Below the pieces are notes generated by a model that saw nothing but the letters and a program-made list of their open reading frames with translations, was not told the origin of the DNA and did no database searches. A DNA stretch of 45,988 nucleotides from assembly GCA_003645535.1 (NCBI GenBank), contig QNFP01000004.1, positions 1 to 45,988 on the forward strand. Direction: 5' to 3'. The stretch comes from Gammaproteobacteria bacterium (lineage in GTDB: Bacteria; Pseudomonadota; Gammaproteobacteria; Pseudomonadales; Porticoccaceae). The translations under genes were made by a program, and so were the position numbers. Numbering within the stretch: position 1 is the first letter of the stretch; each line of letters opens with the position of its first letter. Shown here one piece after another: positions 8,085-16,435 of this stretch.

Positions 8085-9410
8085 TCATTCCGATTTGCCC
8101 GCCCCTCCCAGATCCAGATTGGAAACATAGCTCAGCAATTCATTACCTATAATTGTTTTGCGCCAGCTATTTTCCATAGTCGGGGGCAACTTTGCCTCAC
8201 CGGCAACCGCTGTATGCAGAAGATAGGTAAGATCGGTTTTGCGGGCCAGCATTTCTGGTGCCATTGTCAGTGCTCGCGCTTTATCCTGGACAATTTTCTT
8301 GCAGGTTTTTAGCGTGCCACCCTGCTCCTTCGGCACCGGTTTTGGTAAAAGTGTGGGCAAAAGTGCCAGATCTGTACTCAGCCCTTCTTCGACCAACGTT
8401 ACCAATTTATCGCCATAAGTTCGCACCACCCGAGGATGAATGCCATCCCCACCCCTGGATCGTGCACCTGATGACTTTTTTCCCGATATTTCCGACATTC
8501 CCGATGAGAGGAGTTGCCTGTCGCGAGGTTGCTTTATTGCAATCTGTAACAATTCCTTATCGGCAACGATCCACCCCCGGGGCCGATCTAATTTTCGCGC
8601 CTCTAGTTCCCGCCAGGTACACAGCGCCCTGAGAATCGCCAAACTTTGCCGATCCAGCTTCCATGCCCCCTTAACCCGCAGATAGTATTGCTCAACAGGC
8701 ACTTCCTGCTCTGCGCCCGCTAACAACGCTTTCATATCCTCCTGCAGCCAGCCTAAACGACCACATGACGTTAGCTGCTCATTTAACTTCGCGTATATCG
8801 CGCCCAGGTAATGAACATCTTCTACGGCGTAGCGTATCTGCGATTCAGACAGTGGCCTCCGCAACCAGTCAGAACGGGTTTCATGCTTTTTCAGCACAGT
8901 ACCTGCAATTTCTTTAACCAGGGCCTGATAACTTAGTGAAAAACCCAGCCCGATAAACGCGGCCGCTACCTGAGTATCAAATAGCGGCGTGGGCAATGCG
9001 CCGAGGGCAGTGCGCAACACTTCAAGATCTTCCGAGCAGGAATGAAACACTTTAATCACCCGCTCATCGACGAGTAAACCGACCAATGGCGCCAGCTCTT
9101 CAGCGGAAAATAACAGGGGATCAATCAGCCAGGTAGTCGTGCCATCACATAGCTGCACCAGGGCCAGACGGGGATAAAATGTATCGGTGCGAATAAATTC
9201 TGTATCCAGTGCTACCACATCGACTTGCTGTAACTGCTGCACCGCTAGCTGCAAAACTGCGGTAGTTTCAACCATTACCGGGTCAATAATCGCCGGATCA
9301 ATAACTTCCGAATCAATCATTACCGGGTCGACCTCAGTCGGATTAACCACTGCCGGATCAACGTCAGCCGGATCAACCATTGTCCGTTCAACCATTGTCC
9401 GTTCAACCAT
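8085..9410 (-). CDS. rnd: Ribonuclease D with repeat-derived N-terminal extension
   Basis: 3'-5' exoribonuclease that trims tRNA 3' ends. The DEDD exonuclease domain is clear: VALDTEFIRTDTFYPRLALVQL (first D and E), VFHSCSEDLEVL, FDTQVAAAFIG, and RYAVEDVHYL near the fourth acid. An HRDC domain follows (LAILRALCTWRELEARKLDRPRGWIV) with a Gly/Ser-rich insert. E. coli RNase D is 375 residues; this ORF is 441. Most of the excess is residues 2-46, made of 15-bp DNA repeats coding V-[ED]-[RP]-x-x pentapeptides. Three identical repeat copies each carry an ATG, so starts at 9410, 9395 and 9380 are equivalent, and the ancestral start may be the Met of MVETTAVLQ. First gene of the rnd-ycgL-ycgN operon. 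Confidence 0.92.
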   Translation of the reverse strand: MVERTMVERTMVDPADVDPAVVNPTEVDPVMIDSEVIDPAIIDPVMVETTAVLQLAVQQLQQVDVVALDTEFIRTDTFYPRLALVQLCDGTTTWLIDPLLFSAEELAPLVGLLVDERVIKVFHSCSEDLEVLRTALGALPTPLFDTQVAAAFIGLGFSLSYQALVKEIAGTVLKKHETRSDWLRRPLSESQIRYAVEDVHYLGAIYAKLNEQLTSCGRLGWLQEDMKALLAGAEQEVPVEQYYLRVKGAWKLDRQSLAILRALCTWRELEARKLDRPRGWIVADKELLQIAIKQPRDRQLLSSGMSEISGKKSSGARSRGGDGIHPRVVRTYGDKLVTLVEEGLSTDLALLPTLLPKPVPKEQGGTLKTCKKIVQDKARALTMAPEMLARKTDLTYLLHTAVAGEAKLPPTMENSWRKTIIGNELLSYVSNLDLGGAGKSE

Positions 9411-9447
9411 TGTCCGTTCAACGATAGTCCGTACAACGATAGTCCGG
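9268..9447 (-). repeat. 15-bp tandem repeat (12 units) at the rnd start
   Basis: Twelve consecutive 15-bp units, including three identical copies of tcaaccattgtccgt at 9373-9417. Similarity fades outward on both sides. The array straddles the annotated rnd start. Inside the gene it codes pentapeptides; upstream it continues without break into the 5' leader, so it also replaces or displaces the normal ribosome binding region. Confidence 0.92.
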
Positions 9448-9521
9448 TCGAATTTGCCGGAGCGACCGCCATTGGCGTGGCATCTGTTATATCATCCATA
9501 TCATGCCAGAGCCTGCTCACA

Positions 9522-10115
9522 CTAAAGCCGTTTGCGACTGTTAAAGGCATGAACCAGAGTGCCTCCATCGACATATTCAAGTTCACCACCCAGAGGTACG
9601 CCGTGGGCAATCCGTGACACCGTGACCCCCAGGCTAGCAGCCTTTTCGCCAATAAAATAGGCCGTAGCTTCACCCTCTACGGTAAGATTTGTTGCCAAAA
9701 TTAGCTCTTCTATCGTTTCATCCACAAGCCGCTGCATCAGGTGATCGACACCGATATCCTCGGGACCAATACCGTCAATAGGCGACAGATGACCGAGGAG
9801 CACAAAATAGCGCCCGCGATAGCTACCAGACTGCTCAATGGCAAACAGATCGGCAGGGGTTTCCAACACACACAACAACTGCTGATCCCGAGCCGGGTTG
9901 GCACAGATCATACATTCATCCTCTTCAGTCAACGTCCGGCACTGCCGGCAACGCCCGACCTTACGACTGGCATCAACCAGCCCGGCCGCCAGCCGTTCGG
10001 CAGCCGGTCGATCTCGCTCCAGCAAATGTAAAGCCATACGCTGAGCTGACTTGGGACCGACACCGGGCAGGCAGCGCAGGGCATCTATCAACTCATCGAT
10101 TACCGGGCCGTACAT
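9522..10115 (-). CDS. recR: Recombination mediator protein RecR
   Basis: 198-residue RecR, which with RecF/RecO loads RecA at gaps. The start is the ATG at 10115 ([20 protein letters not shown]); the ORF track's 18 extra residues are not family-like. In order: helix-hairpin-helix [18 protein letters not shown]4 zinc finger [16 protein letters not shown], Toprim domain starting [18 protein letters not shown], and Walker-like C-terminal region ending HAFNSRKRL. It is the last gene of dnaX-ybaB-recR, a conserved trio, with a 131-bp gap after ybaB. Confidence 0.96.
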   Translation of the reverse strand: MYGPVIDELIDALRCLPGVGPKSAQRMALHLLERDRPAAERLAAGLVDASRKVGRCRQCRTLTEEDECMICANPARDQQLLCVLETPADLFAIEQSGSYRGRYFVLLGHLSPIDGIGPEDIGVDHLMQRLVDETIEELILATNLTVEGEATAYFIGEKAASLGVTVSRIAHGVPLGGELEYVDGGTLVHAFNSRKRL

Positions 10116-10246
10116 GGCAAATTCCTGGCAAGTTGTCGAAGGGGGTTCTGAGGCAACTGAACAATGCAAAATGGTATAACAAAGCCCAGTTCACAGGTTT
10201 ATCAATAATTAAGAGGCTCTCGGCCTTAAATGAATTTAGCAGCCAA

Positions 10247-10567
10247 CTAGAATGGCATCTTGAAGCCCGGTGGCAACTGCATACCTGACATCAGGTCACC
10301 CATAACAGAACTGGTATTTGTCTCTACTTTACGCACCGCGTCGTTAACTGCAGCGGCCAGCAGATCTTCGAGTATTTCCTTGTCCTCGCTGAGCAGGCCT
10401 GGATCCAGCGTCACTTTGCGCACATCATGACGCCCAGTCATTACCACCTGCACCATACCCGCACCAGATTCTCCCGTCACTTCCTTTGCAGCGGCTTCTT
10501 CCTGCAGTTTCTGCATTTTTTCCTGCATCTCCTGCGCCTGTTTCATCATGTCACCCAAGCCTTTCAT
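10247..10567 (-). CDS. ybaB: Nucleoid-associated protein YbaB/EbfC
   Basis: 106-residue DNA-binding protein of the YbaB/EbfC family. It starts [24 protein letters not shown] (N-terminal coiled helix), continues with [21 protein letters not shown], and ends PPGFKMPF. The family forms tweezer-like dimers on DNA. It lies 29 bp downstream of dnaX and upstream of recR, so it is probably cotranscribed with both. Length is normal. Confidence 0.96.
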   Translation of the reverse strand: MKGLGDMMKQAQEMQEKMQKLQEEAAAKEVTGESGAGMVQVVMTGRHDVRKVTLDPGLLSEDKEILEDLLAAAVNDAVRKVETNTSSVMGDLMSGMQLPPGFKMPF

Positions 10568-10596
10568 ATCAACCTCTCTGCTCTCTCAATGCATCC

Positions 10597-12492
10597 CTAA
10601 TCAATGGGAATAACGGTTTCTTCCAGTAGCTTGCCACCAAAACGTTGCTCCAGTTCTTTAACCAGAGAATCGGCACGCAAGCTTTGTACTGCTTTCTCCT
10701 GTCTTTCCACCTGCTTGCGCAGGCGATACAGGTAAGGTGTTTCCACAGTAACGGGAGCTATCTCGATACTGACCGAAATTGTTTCACGCTGCCTGTCATC
10801 CAGGTTCTGATACAGATAGTCACCCAGCGCCGCAGCCAGTTGCTGCTGATGAGCTTCGTCGTACAAAGCACTGTGCGCCTCATCCAGCCTAAAAGAAAAT
10901 TGCCCGCCACAATCTCCCTCGCCACTACCGCCGATAAAGGCCAAATTTACCGCCGTATTTAATAAACGACCACTGATCGCCAGTTCATGACAAATCTGCA
11001 ACCAATGTTCGGCGGTAAATGTAGACACCGTCAGGTCACGCAAAGCTCCTTCGAACGCGGATGGTGGCTTTGACGAGCCCGCCATATCTGCGGATGGAGA
11101 CAAATCTCTCGGCAAAGCAACGCCCATTTCCGGGATCAAACCCACATCATCCGAATGGCTGCTTACCTGCACCTCGCTATCCAGCGATCGAACTTCAGCC
11201 TTATCCTGAGCATCCGCAACTACCGCCCCGGCGCATTCGGCGGCTGGCTCCGGCAACGGATTGACAGCAAGTGTCTGCTCTGTCACTGAAGCCGCTTCAG
11301 ACTTTTTTACGGCCTCAATGTCCCCCCGATCAGGGACATTCGTAACGCTCGGGTTGACCCCTGAAGTTTCAGGCGCTTTGCCCTGGGGAGGTTCAACCAG
11401 ATCATCCACCACGGGCTGAAAAGCCAGCTGGCGCAGCAAAACCATTTCCAGACCACTTCTGGGATCTGCTGCCAACGGCAAATCTTTTCGACCCAGCAAG
11501 CATATCTGATAAAAAAGCTGTACATCCTCGCGGCTTAGTGTGGCAGCCAGCTGCCGTATTGCTTCCTGGTCACCCATACTGTTATCCAGTGCGCCCGGCA
11601 CAGCCTGAACCACTGCCACCCGATGCCAGATCGATAACATTTCGCCCAGTGCGCCATAATAATCCGGCGCATGCTCCGCTAACGCTGCCACCAGCTCCAA
11701 TACTGCTGGCCCATCACGCTCTGCCACCGTGCGACAGATATCCAGTACCACTGTACGGTCTATGGTGCCGAGCATGGCGCTCAACTCAGTTTCTATAAGC
11801 TTGCCGTCACCATGAGCTATGCCCTGGTCGGTCAGGCTCAGTGCATCGCGCATACTACCGTCTGCTGCCCGCGCCAGAGCCCACAATGCGGCTTCCTCAA
11901 AGGGCACATTTTCTTTGCCCAGCACCCCTGTGAGATAGTCGACAATACGCTCTGGACTAAGGTTTTTCAGGTTAAATTGCAGGCACCGAGAAAGAATAGT
12001 GACCGGCAATTTTTGTGGGTCGGTAGTGGCGAGCAGGAATTTCACATGCGGCGGGGGTTCTTCAAGCGTCTTCAACAGCGCATTAAAACTGTGTGTAGAC
12101 AACATATGCACTTCATCGATCAAATAAACTTTATAACGACCGCGGGCGGGCAGGTACTGCACATTGTCAAGCAGTTCGCGGGTATCCTCCACTTTCGTTC
12201 GCGACGCTGCATCCACTTCAATCAGGTCGATAAAGCGACCTTCGCTAATTTCTATACATGCGCTACATTCACCACAGGCCCTTGAACTAACACCCTGTTC
12301 ACAATTCAGGCACTTAGCAAGAATTCTCGCCAGTGTGGTTTTCCCCACACCGCGGGTGCCGGTAAAAAGGTAGGCGTGGTGCAGGCGATCGTTATCCAGC
12401 GCATTAATCAGAACACGCAGCACATGCTCCTGACCGGCCACTTCATCAAATGAACCTGGCCGCCACTTGCGGGCTAGCACCTGATAGCTCAT
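10597..12492 (-). CDS. dnaX: DNA polymerase III subunits gamma and tau
   Basis: 631-residue tau subunit of the clamp loader (E. coli tau 643). Walker A GTRGVGKTTLA lies at 45-55, the zinc module CLNCEQGVSSRACGECSAC at 61-79, Walker B LIDEVHML at about 124-131, and the sensor SRC motif at 168-170. Domains I-III end near residue 370, followed by a Ser/Ala/Glu-rich linker and the tau-specific C-terminal region that binds DnaB and polymerase alpha. A likely programmed -1 frameshift site at codons 395-397 would produce gamma of 398 residues. Downstream are ybaB and recR; upstream is a block of 15-bp repeats ending nine bases before the start codon. Confidence 0.96.
   Translation of the reverse strand: MSYQVLARKWRPGSFDEVAGQEHVLRVLINALDNDRLHHAYLFTGTRGVGKTTLARILAKCLNCEQGVSSRACGECSACIEISEGRFIDLIEVDAASRTKVEDTRELLDNVQYLPARGRYKVYLIDEVHMLSTHSFNALLKTLEEPPPHVKFLLATTDPQKLPVTILSRCLQFNLKNLSPERIVDYLTGVLGKENVPFEEAALWALARAADGSMRDALSLTDQGIAHGDGKLIETELSAMLGTIDRTVVLDICRTVAERDGPAVLELVAALAEHAPDYYGALGEMLSIWHRVAVVQAVPGALDNSMGDQEAIRQLAATLSREDVQLFYQICLLGRKDLPLAADPRSGLEMVLLRQLAFQPVVDDLVEPPQGKAPETSGVNPSVTNVPDRGDIEAVKKSEAASVTEQTLAVNPLPEPAAECAGAVVADAQDKAEVRSLDSEVQVSSHSDDVGLIPEMGVALPRDLSPSADMAGSSKPPSAFEGALRDLTVSTFTAEHWLQICHELAISGRLLNTAVNLAFIGGSGEGDCGGQFSFRLDEAHSALYDEAHQQQLAAALGDYLYQNLDDRQRETISVSIEIAPVTVETPYLYRLRKQVERQEKAVQSLRADSLVKELEQRFGGKLLEETVIPID
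11286..11308 (-). other. Programmed -1 frameshift signal in dnaX (gamma subunit)
   Basis: The coding strand reads GTA AAA AAG TCT GAA at codons 395-399, so the slippery heptamer A AAA AAG is in the correct register. A -1 slip continues GTC TGA, ending gamma at 11297 after 398 residues, matching where E. coli gamma (431) ends after its ATPase core. One base downstream is a hairpin, CTGAAG-CGG-CTTCAG. A G-rich stretch (GGGGGGA) about 12 bases upstream could act as the Shine-Dalgarno-like enhancer known from E. coli dnaX. The heptamer, stop and hairpin are seen; function is inferred by homology. Confidence 0.8.
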
Positions 12493-12500
12493 AAAATCAT

Positions 12501-12605
12501 TAAACCCCGAACAATCGCACTCTGAATCATTGAACTATGAATAATTGAACTATGAATAATCGCACTTTGAATAACCGCACTCTGAATAACCGCACTCTGG
12601 GTTTT
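12501..12605 (-). repeat. 15-bp tandem repeat (7 units) upstream of dnaX
   Basis: Seven units of 15 bp, such as tgaactatgaataat (two identical copies) and cgcactctgaataac. On the dnaX strand the array ends nine bases before the start codon and occupies the expected leader. It contains in-frame stops relative to dnaX, so here the 15-bp period is not explained by coding. Confidence 0.85.
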
Positions 12606-12768
12606 GACTGGGACCAAAAGCGAATTATACGGCCCGCTGGAAGTATTCGATAGCCTGCTTCAAAACGGGTCTATCCTGGCACTGGCGTTACCCCCAGGCA
12701 TTACCCGTAGATGGCGCTGAGACAGGGGATACCATGATAAACGGGTACTGGGATAAGGGGTATTGCCA

Positions 12769-13338
12769 TTAATGGCATCTGTCGGCTTTTTTACCCTGGC
12801 CATCTCCGCCATGTTGTCTGCCACCTTTTCCGCTCCCTTTTCCTCCACCATCACCTCGCTGGTGATCTTCACGTTTTTTACATTGGCCGACAGGCAGAGT
12901 ATCAAAGATATACAGGGCTATTTGCCTACGAGAGTCCTCATCGATTACCAGGGCGGGCATAAGACCAAACCTTTCAACCGCGTGAACAAGCAATGCGGAA
13001 TTTTTGTCGGGGGCTGCCACCCAATCGATAAGCTTTTGAACAAAAAGATCCTTTTCAGGATAAGTTTCCAGGTAATGCTTTTTCACCATCGCCATGGGCG
13101 GCGCCAGGCGATTTTGATGACCTTTCTCAGCACCTGCTCCATGACGCGCACCCTGACCGGCCCCATGCCCCTGGCCATCCTTTTTTGGCTGGTGGCACAT
13201 CACGCAATAACTTTCATACATGCGTTGCCCATCGCTTACGACCGGGCTGTCAGTGGCCGGGGTTGGTGTTGCTGAATCGCTTGCTTGCAGAGAAACCGCC
13301 GCCGACAAAATAACGATACCTAAAATTACCTTTATCAT
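12769..13338 (-). CDS. Monohaem c-type cytochrome with Gly/His-rich segments
   Basis: Exported cytochrome c: signal peptide MIKVILGIVILSAAVSLQAS, then haem site YCVMCHQ, then APPMAMVKKHYLETYPEKDLFVQKLIDWV and ERFGLMPAL with a likely Met axial ligand, and ALYIF near the end of the fold. AGGAG precedes paired ATGs at 13341 and 13338 with best spacing to 13338; the track's longer start overlaps the 4.5S RNA. Two low-complexity segments are unusual: a Gly/His-rich insert just after the haem site (GQGHGAGQGARHGAG) and a Gly/Lys tail after the fold (GGGKGSGKGGRQHGGDGQ). The tail region is also open in a second frame down to 12660, so a frameshift near 12880 cannot be excluded. It lies directly downstream of the 4.5S RNA on the same strand. 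Confidence 0.75.
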   Translation of the reverse strand: MIKVILGIVILSAAVSLQASDSATPTPATDSPVVSDGQRMYESYCVMCHQPKKDGQGHGAGQGARHGAGAEKGHQNRLAPPMAMVKKHYLETYPEKDLFVQKLIDWVAAPDKNSALLVHAVERFGLMPALVIDEDSRRQIALYIFDTLPVGQCKKREDHQRGDGGGKGSGKGGRQHGGDGQGKKADRCH

Positions 13339-13391
13339 CATATTGCTCCTGACTCTTACCACAACAACGCAGATTAGAAAGTATTCAAAGT

Positions 13392-13506
<115 letters not shown>

Positions 13507-13518
13507 ATAACGGGCGGA

Positions 13519-13547
13519 ATTATCGTGACTTCGCCCGGCGAATGCAA
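13519..13547 (-). promoter_or_regulatory. Probable sigma-70 promoter of the 4.5S RNA
   Basis: TTGCAT (-35) and GATAAT (-10) separated by 17 bp on the minus strand, with the -10 ending 12 bases before the mature RNA end. The discriminator region is GC-rich (TCCGCCC), as at growth-rate-controlled stable RNA promoters. A short 5' leader would then need trimming, as RNase P does for 4.5S RNA in E. coli. Confidence 0.6.
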
Positions 13548-13736
13548 CTAGTGCTAGTCCGCGTTAGCACACTAACAGGGACCATCCTGCAAAACCTTTC
13601 ACCTGCTCAGCTCGTGGGTTAGTATCGCGGCTGTCTTTTAGATAATGTTTTAGGTGATTTTTTCAGATACTGCTTAACTAAATTTTCAGGTGCAGTATTG
13701 GCTGCAACTTGCACAACTATTTGTAGCATCTCTACT

Positions 13737-13775
13737 AACCAGTACCTATAACCAGTACCGACAACCAGTGGTCAA
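13737..13775 (+). repeat. 13-bp tandem repeat just before the oppA start
   Basis: Units aaccagtacctat, aaccagtaccgac and aaccagtggtcaa, ending one base before the chosen ATG at 13777. The repeat occupies the ribosome-binding region, which has no clear Shine-Dalgarno sequence. Confidence 0.55.
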
Positions 13776-13776
13776 A

Positions 13777-15483
13777 ATGCAATTAGTGATTAAACGAACA
13801 CGTCGCAAACAACGTACACCTGTGCGTTCGGATCGGCGACGTGGCTTGAAATTAACGTCCGTCCTACTGTGCTATTTGCTCAGCTTGCTCGGACTGACGG
13901 CCTGCGGCGACAATGAAAATAATGTTGTCAGTGGTAATCGGCAGCAAATCCTGCACTGGGGCAACGGCACAGAACCCCAGGAGCTTGACCCACATATCGT
14001 CACTGGTGTACCCGAACATCACATTATTACCGCTTTACTGGAAGGTCTGGTTCTAAAAGATCCACAAACCCTCGAACCCATCCCCGGCGTAGCGGAACGC
14101 TGGGTAATTAGCGATGACGGCCTTGTCTACACTTTTCACCTACGGGATAACGCCCGCTGGTCAAATGGCGACCCGGTCACTGCCGAAGACTTTGTCTGGT
14201 CCTGGTGGCGCGCCCTGCAACCAGCCCTCGGCAACCAGTACGCTTATATGTACTACGCTATAAAAAACGCTGAAGCTTATGCCCAGGGCAAGATTAAGGA
14301 CTTCGACCAGGTAGGCGCGGTTGCTCTGGATGAGCGCACCCTGCAAGTGACATTGGCGAATCCCACCCCCTATTTTTTGCAGTTACTCGACCACTACAGC
14401 ATGTTTCCTGTGCACCGCCCCACCATTGAAAAATTCGGTGAGCCAGCAGAACGAGGTACTCGCTGGACACGGGCAGGAAATTTCGTCGGCAATGGCGCCT
14501 TTGTGCTCAAACTTTGGAGCCTCAATAAAGTAGTCATCGTAGAGAAAAATTCAGGCTACTGGGATAGCGATAACGTAAAGCTCAACAGCATATACTTTTA
14601 CCCGACAGAAAACGTCTCTACCGAAGAGCGCATGTTCCGAGCCGGACAATTGCACGTCACTGGTTCTATCCCTGCCGATAAAATTGCTGTTTACAAAAAG
14701 GAGCGTCCCGAAGATCTACGCATCGCCCCTTACCTCGGCACCTATTTCTATCGATTTAATACCACGGTACCCCACCTGTCTGACCCTCGGGTTCGCCGTG
14801 CACTGGCGATGACTATTAACAGGAAACAAATTGTCGAGCGAGTCACCAAAGGCGGTCAATTACCTGCCTATACCTATACGCCACCAGATACGCTTGGCTA
14901 CACTGCCAGGGACGGTTTTAGTTTTGATCCGGAAGCCGCGCGCGCTTTACTGGCCGAGGCAGGTTATCCTGACGGGGACGGTTTTCCGCAAACAGAAATC
15001 CTTTACAACACCAGCGAAGGCCATCGAAAACTGGCCGTCGCCATCCAGCAAATGTGGAAAAAAAATCTTAACATCGACGTAATACTCAACAACCAGGACT
15101 GGAAGGTTTATTTAGATAACGTCGATAACGGCCATTATCAAATAGCTCGAGCTGGCTGGATTGGCGACTACGTCGATCCCAACACTTTTCTCGACATGTG
15201 GGTCAGCAACGGCGGCAACAATCGTACTGGCTGGGCAAATTCGGACTATGACACATTGGTGTTAAAGCAATCTCCCACTGCGCCCAGCAGGGATGCCCGC
15301 TACCAGGCCTTTAAAGAAGCCGAAGCTACGCTGCTGGCAGAAATGCCGATCTTACCTATCTACTTTTACACGCGAAATAATCTTGTTCGACCCAGCGTCA
15401 AAGGTATGCCCGCAAACCTGCTGGATTACACGCTTTACAAGAATATATATCTGCAAGCTGCCTTGCCGGAACAGGTCGAGTAA
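13777..15483 (+). CDS. oppA: Peptide ABC transporter substrate-binding lipoprotein (OppA-like)
   Basis: Extracytoplasmic solute-binding protein of family 5. Start chosen at 13777 (MQLVIKRTRRKQRTPVR), because the earlier track start reads through the repeat block. A basic N-terminus and hydrophobic stretch lead to lipobox LTAC with Cys at residue 43, so it is probably a lipoprotein; Gly at +2 does not signal inner-membrane retention. Typical SBP_bac_5 features follow: EPQELDPHIVTGVPEHHI, VYTFHLRDNARWSNGDPVTAEDFV, PHLSDPRVRRALAMTINRKQI and a C-terminal LPIYFYTRNNLV. About 568 residues, slightly longer than E. coli OppA. The OppB gene begins 3 bp after the stop. Substrate is likely oligopeptides, including murein peptides as a possibility. 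Confidence 0.9.
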   Translation: MQLVIKRTRRKQRTPVRSDRRRGLKLTSVLLCYLLSLLGLTACGDNENNVVSGNRQQILHWGNGTEPQELDPHIVTGVPEHHIITALLEGLVLKDPQTLEPIPGVAERWVISDDGLVYTFHLRDNARWSNGDPVTAEDFVWSWWRALQPALGNQYAYMYYAIKNAEAYAQGKIKDFDQVGAVALDERTLQVTLANPTPYFLQLLDHYSMFPVHRPTIEKFGEPAERGTRWTRAGNFVGNGAFVLKLWSLNKVVIVEKNSGYWDSDNVKLNSIYFYPTENVSTEERMFRAGQLHVTGSIPADKIAVYKKERPEDLRIAPYLGTYFYRFNTTVPHLSDPRVRRALAMTINRKQIVERVTKGGQLPAYTYTPPDTLGYTARDGFSFDPEAARALLAEAGYPDGDGFPQTEILYNTSEGHRKLAVAIQQMWKKNLNIDVILNNQDWKVYLDNVDNGHYQIARAGWIGDYVDPNTFLDMWVSNGGNNRTGWANSDYDTLVLKQSPTAPSRDARYQAFKEAEATLLAEMPILPIYFYTRNNLVRPSVKGMPANLLDYTLYKNIYLQAALPEQVE

Positions 15484-15486
15484 TAC

Positions 15487-16425
15487 ATGGGGCGTTTTAT
15501 TTTGCAGCGACTTCTGCAGGCAATCCCTGTGTTGCTGGTGGTAATCACCGCCACCTTTTTTCTGGTGCGAGCGGCACCCGGAGGGCCCTTTAGTGCGGAG
15601 AAAGCAGTGCCCCCAGAAGTGCTCAAAGCCCTGGAAGAGCGCTATCAACTCAACCAACCGGTACTCAATCAATACTTCTCCTATCTCGGTGATCTCGCCC
15701 ATGGTGATCTCGGGCCGTCATTTAGATTTCCTGGCCGCTCAGTCAATGAAATGATTTTTGCTGGTCTGCCGACCACCGCAGAACTGGGTCTTTATGCGCT
15801 ACTGATCAGCATGCTGTTGGGTACCACGGCCGGCGTAGTCGCCGCACTCAAACCCAATACCGCCCAGGACTATATCCCCATGTCCACCGCCATGATCGGC
15901 ATTTGTTTGCCGTCTTTTTTGCTCGGCCCCTTATTGATGCTGGTGTTCGGCATCTGGCTGGAATGGGTGCCGGTATCGGGCTGGGGTAATATTCCGGGCG
16001 ATAAAATTTTGCCCGCCCTGACGCTGGCTTCTGGCTACACCGCCTATGTAGCCCGACTGTCGCGAGGCGGCATGCTTGAGGTTATGTCCCAGGATTATAT
16101 CCGCACTGCACGGGCCAAAGGCTTGCCCGAATGGGTGGTGGTGATCAAGCACGGATTGCGTGGCGGTTTGATTCCCGTTGTCGCCTTTGCGGGGCCTGCC
16201 TTTGCGGGACTGTTGAGCGGTTCTTTTGTAGTGGAAACTATTTTCCAGATTCCCGGACTGGGGCGTTTTTATGTGCAGGCAGCATTTAACCGCGATTACA
16301 CCATGATCATGGGCACTACCGTATTCTTTGCTGCTTTAATCATCCTGTTTAATTTATTGTCCGACATCCTCGCTGTCTGGCTGAACCCCAAACTGCGCCA
16401 GCAGTACAGTAGTCATTCAGGGTAA
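15487..16425 (+). CDS. oppB: Peptide ABC transporter permease (OppB-like)
   Basis: 312-residue inner-membrane permease with about six helices. The N-terminal MGRFILQRLLQAIPVLLVVITATFFLVRAAPGGPF is typical of OppB/DppB, as is the LNQPVLNQYFSYL motif. The cytoplasmic EAA loop that contacts the ATPase is YIRTARAKGLPEWVVVIKHGLRGGLIPVV. It ends near LSDILAVWLNPKLR, the family's terminal TM and DPR-like tail. Only 3 bp separate it from the binding-protein stop and 10 bp from the next gene. Confidence 0.94.
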   Translation: MGRFILQRLLQAIPVLLVVITATFFLVRAAPGGPFSAEKAVPPEVLKALEERYQLNQPVLNQYFSYLGDLAHGDLGPSFRFPGRSVNEMIFAGLPTTAELGLYALLISMLLGTTAGVVAALKPNTAQDYIPMSTAMIGICLPSFLLGPLLMLVFGIWLEWVPVSGWGNIPGDKILPALTLASGYTAYVARLSRGGMLEVMSQDYIRTARAKGLPEWVVVIKHGLRGGLIPVVAFAGPAFAGLLSGSFVVETIFQIPGLGRFYVQAAFNRDYTMIMGTTVFFAALIILFNLLSDILAVWLNPKLRQQYSSHSG

Positions 16426-16435
16426 ACCGTTTACC

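Noticed and set aside
9187-9673. Repetitive ORFs on both strands over the rnd start (STIVR and LNGQW repeats)
   Set aside because: They are other-frame readings of the 15-bp array; RNase D is the only frame with a conserved domain.
12660-12905. Separate 81-residue gene after the cytochrome
   Set aside because: It overlaps the cytochrome tail in another frame and has no start signal; treated as a possible frameshift instead.
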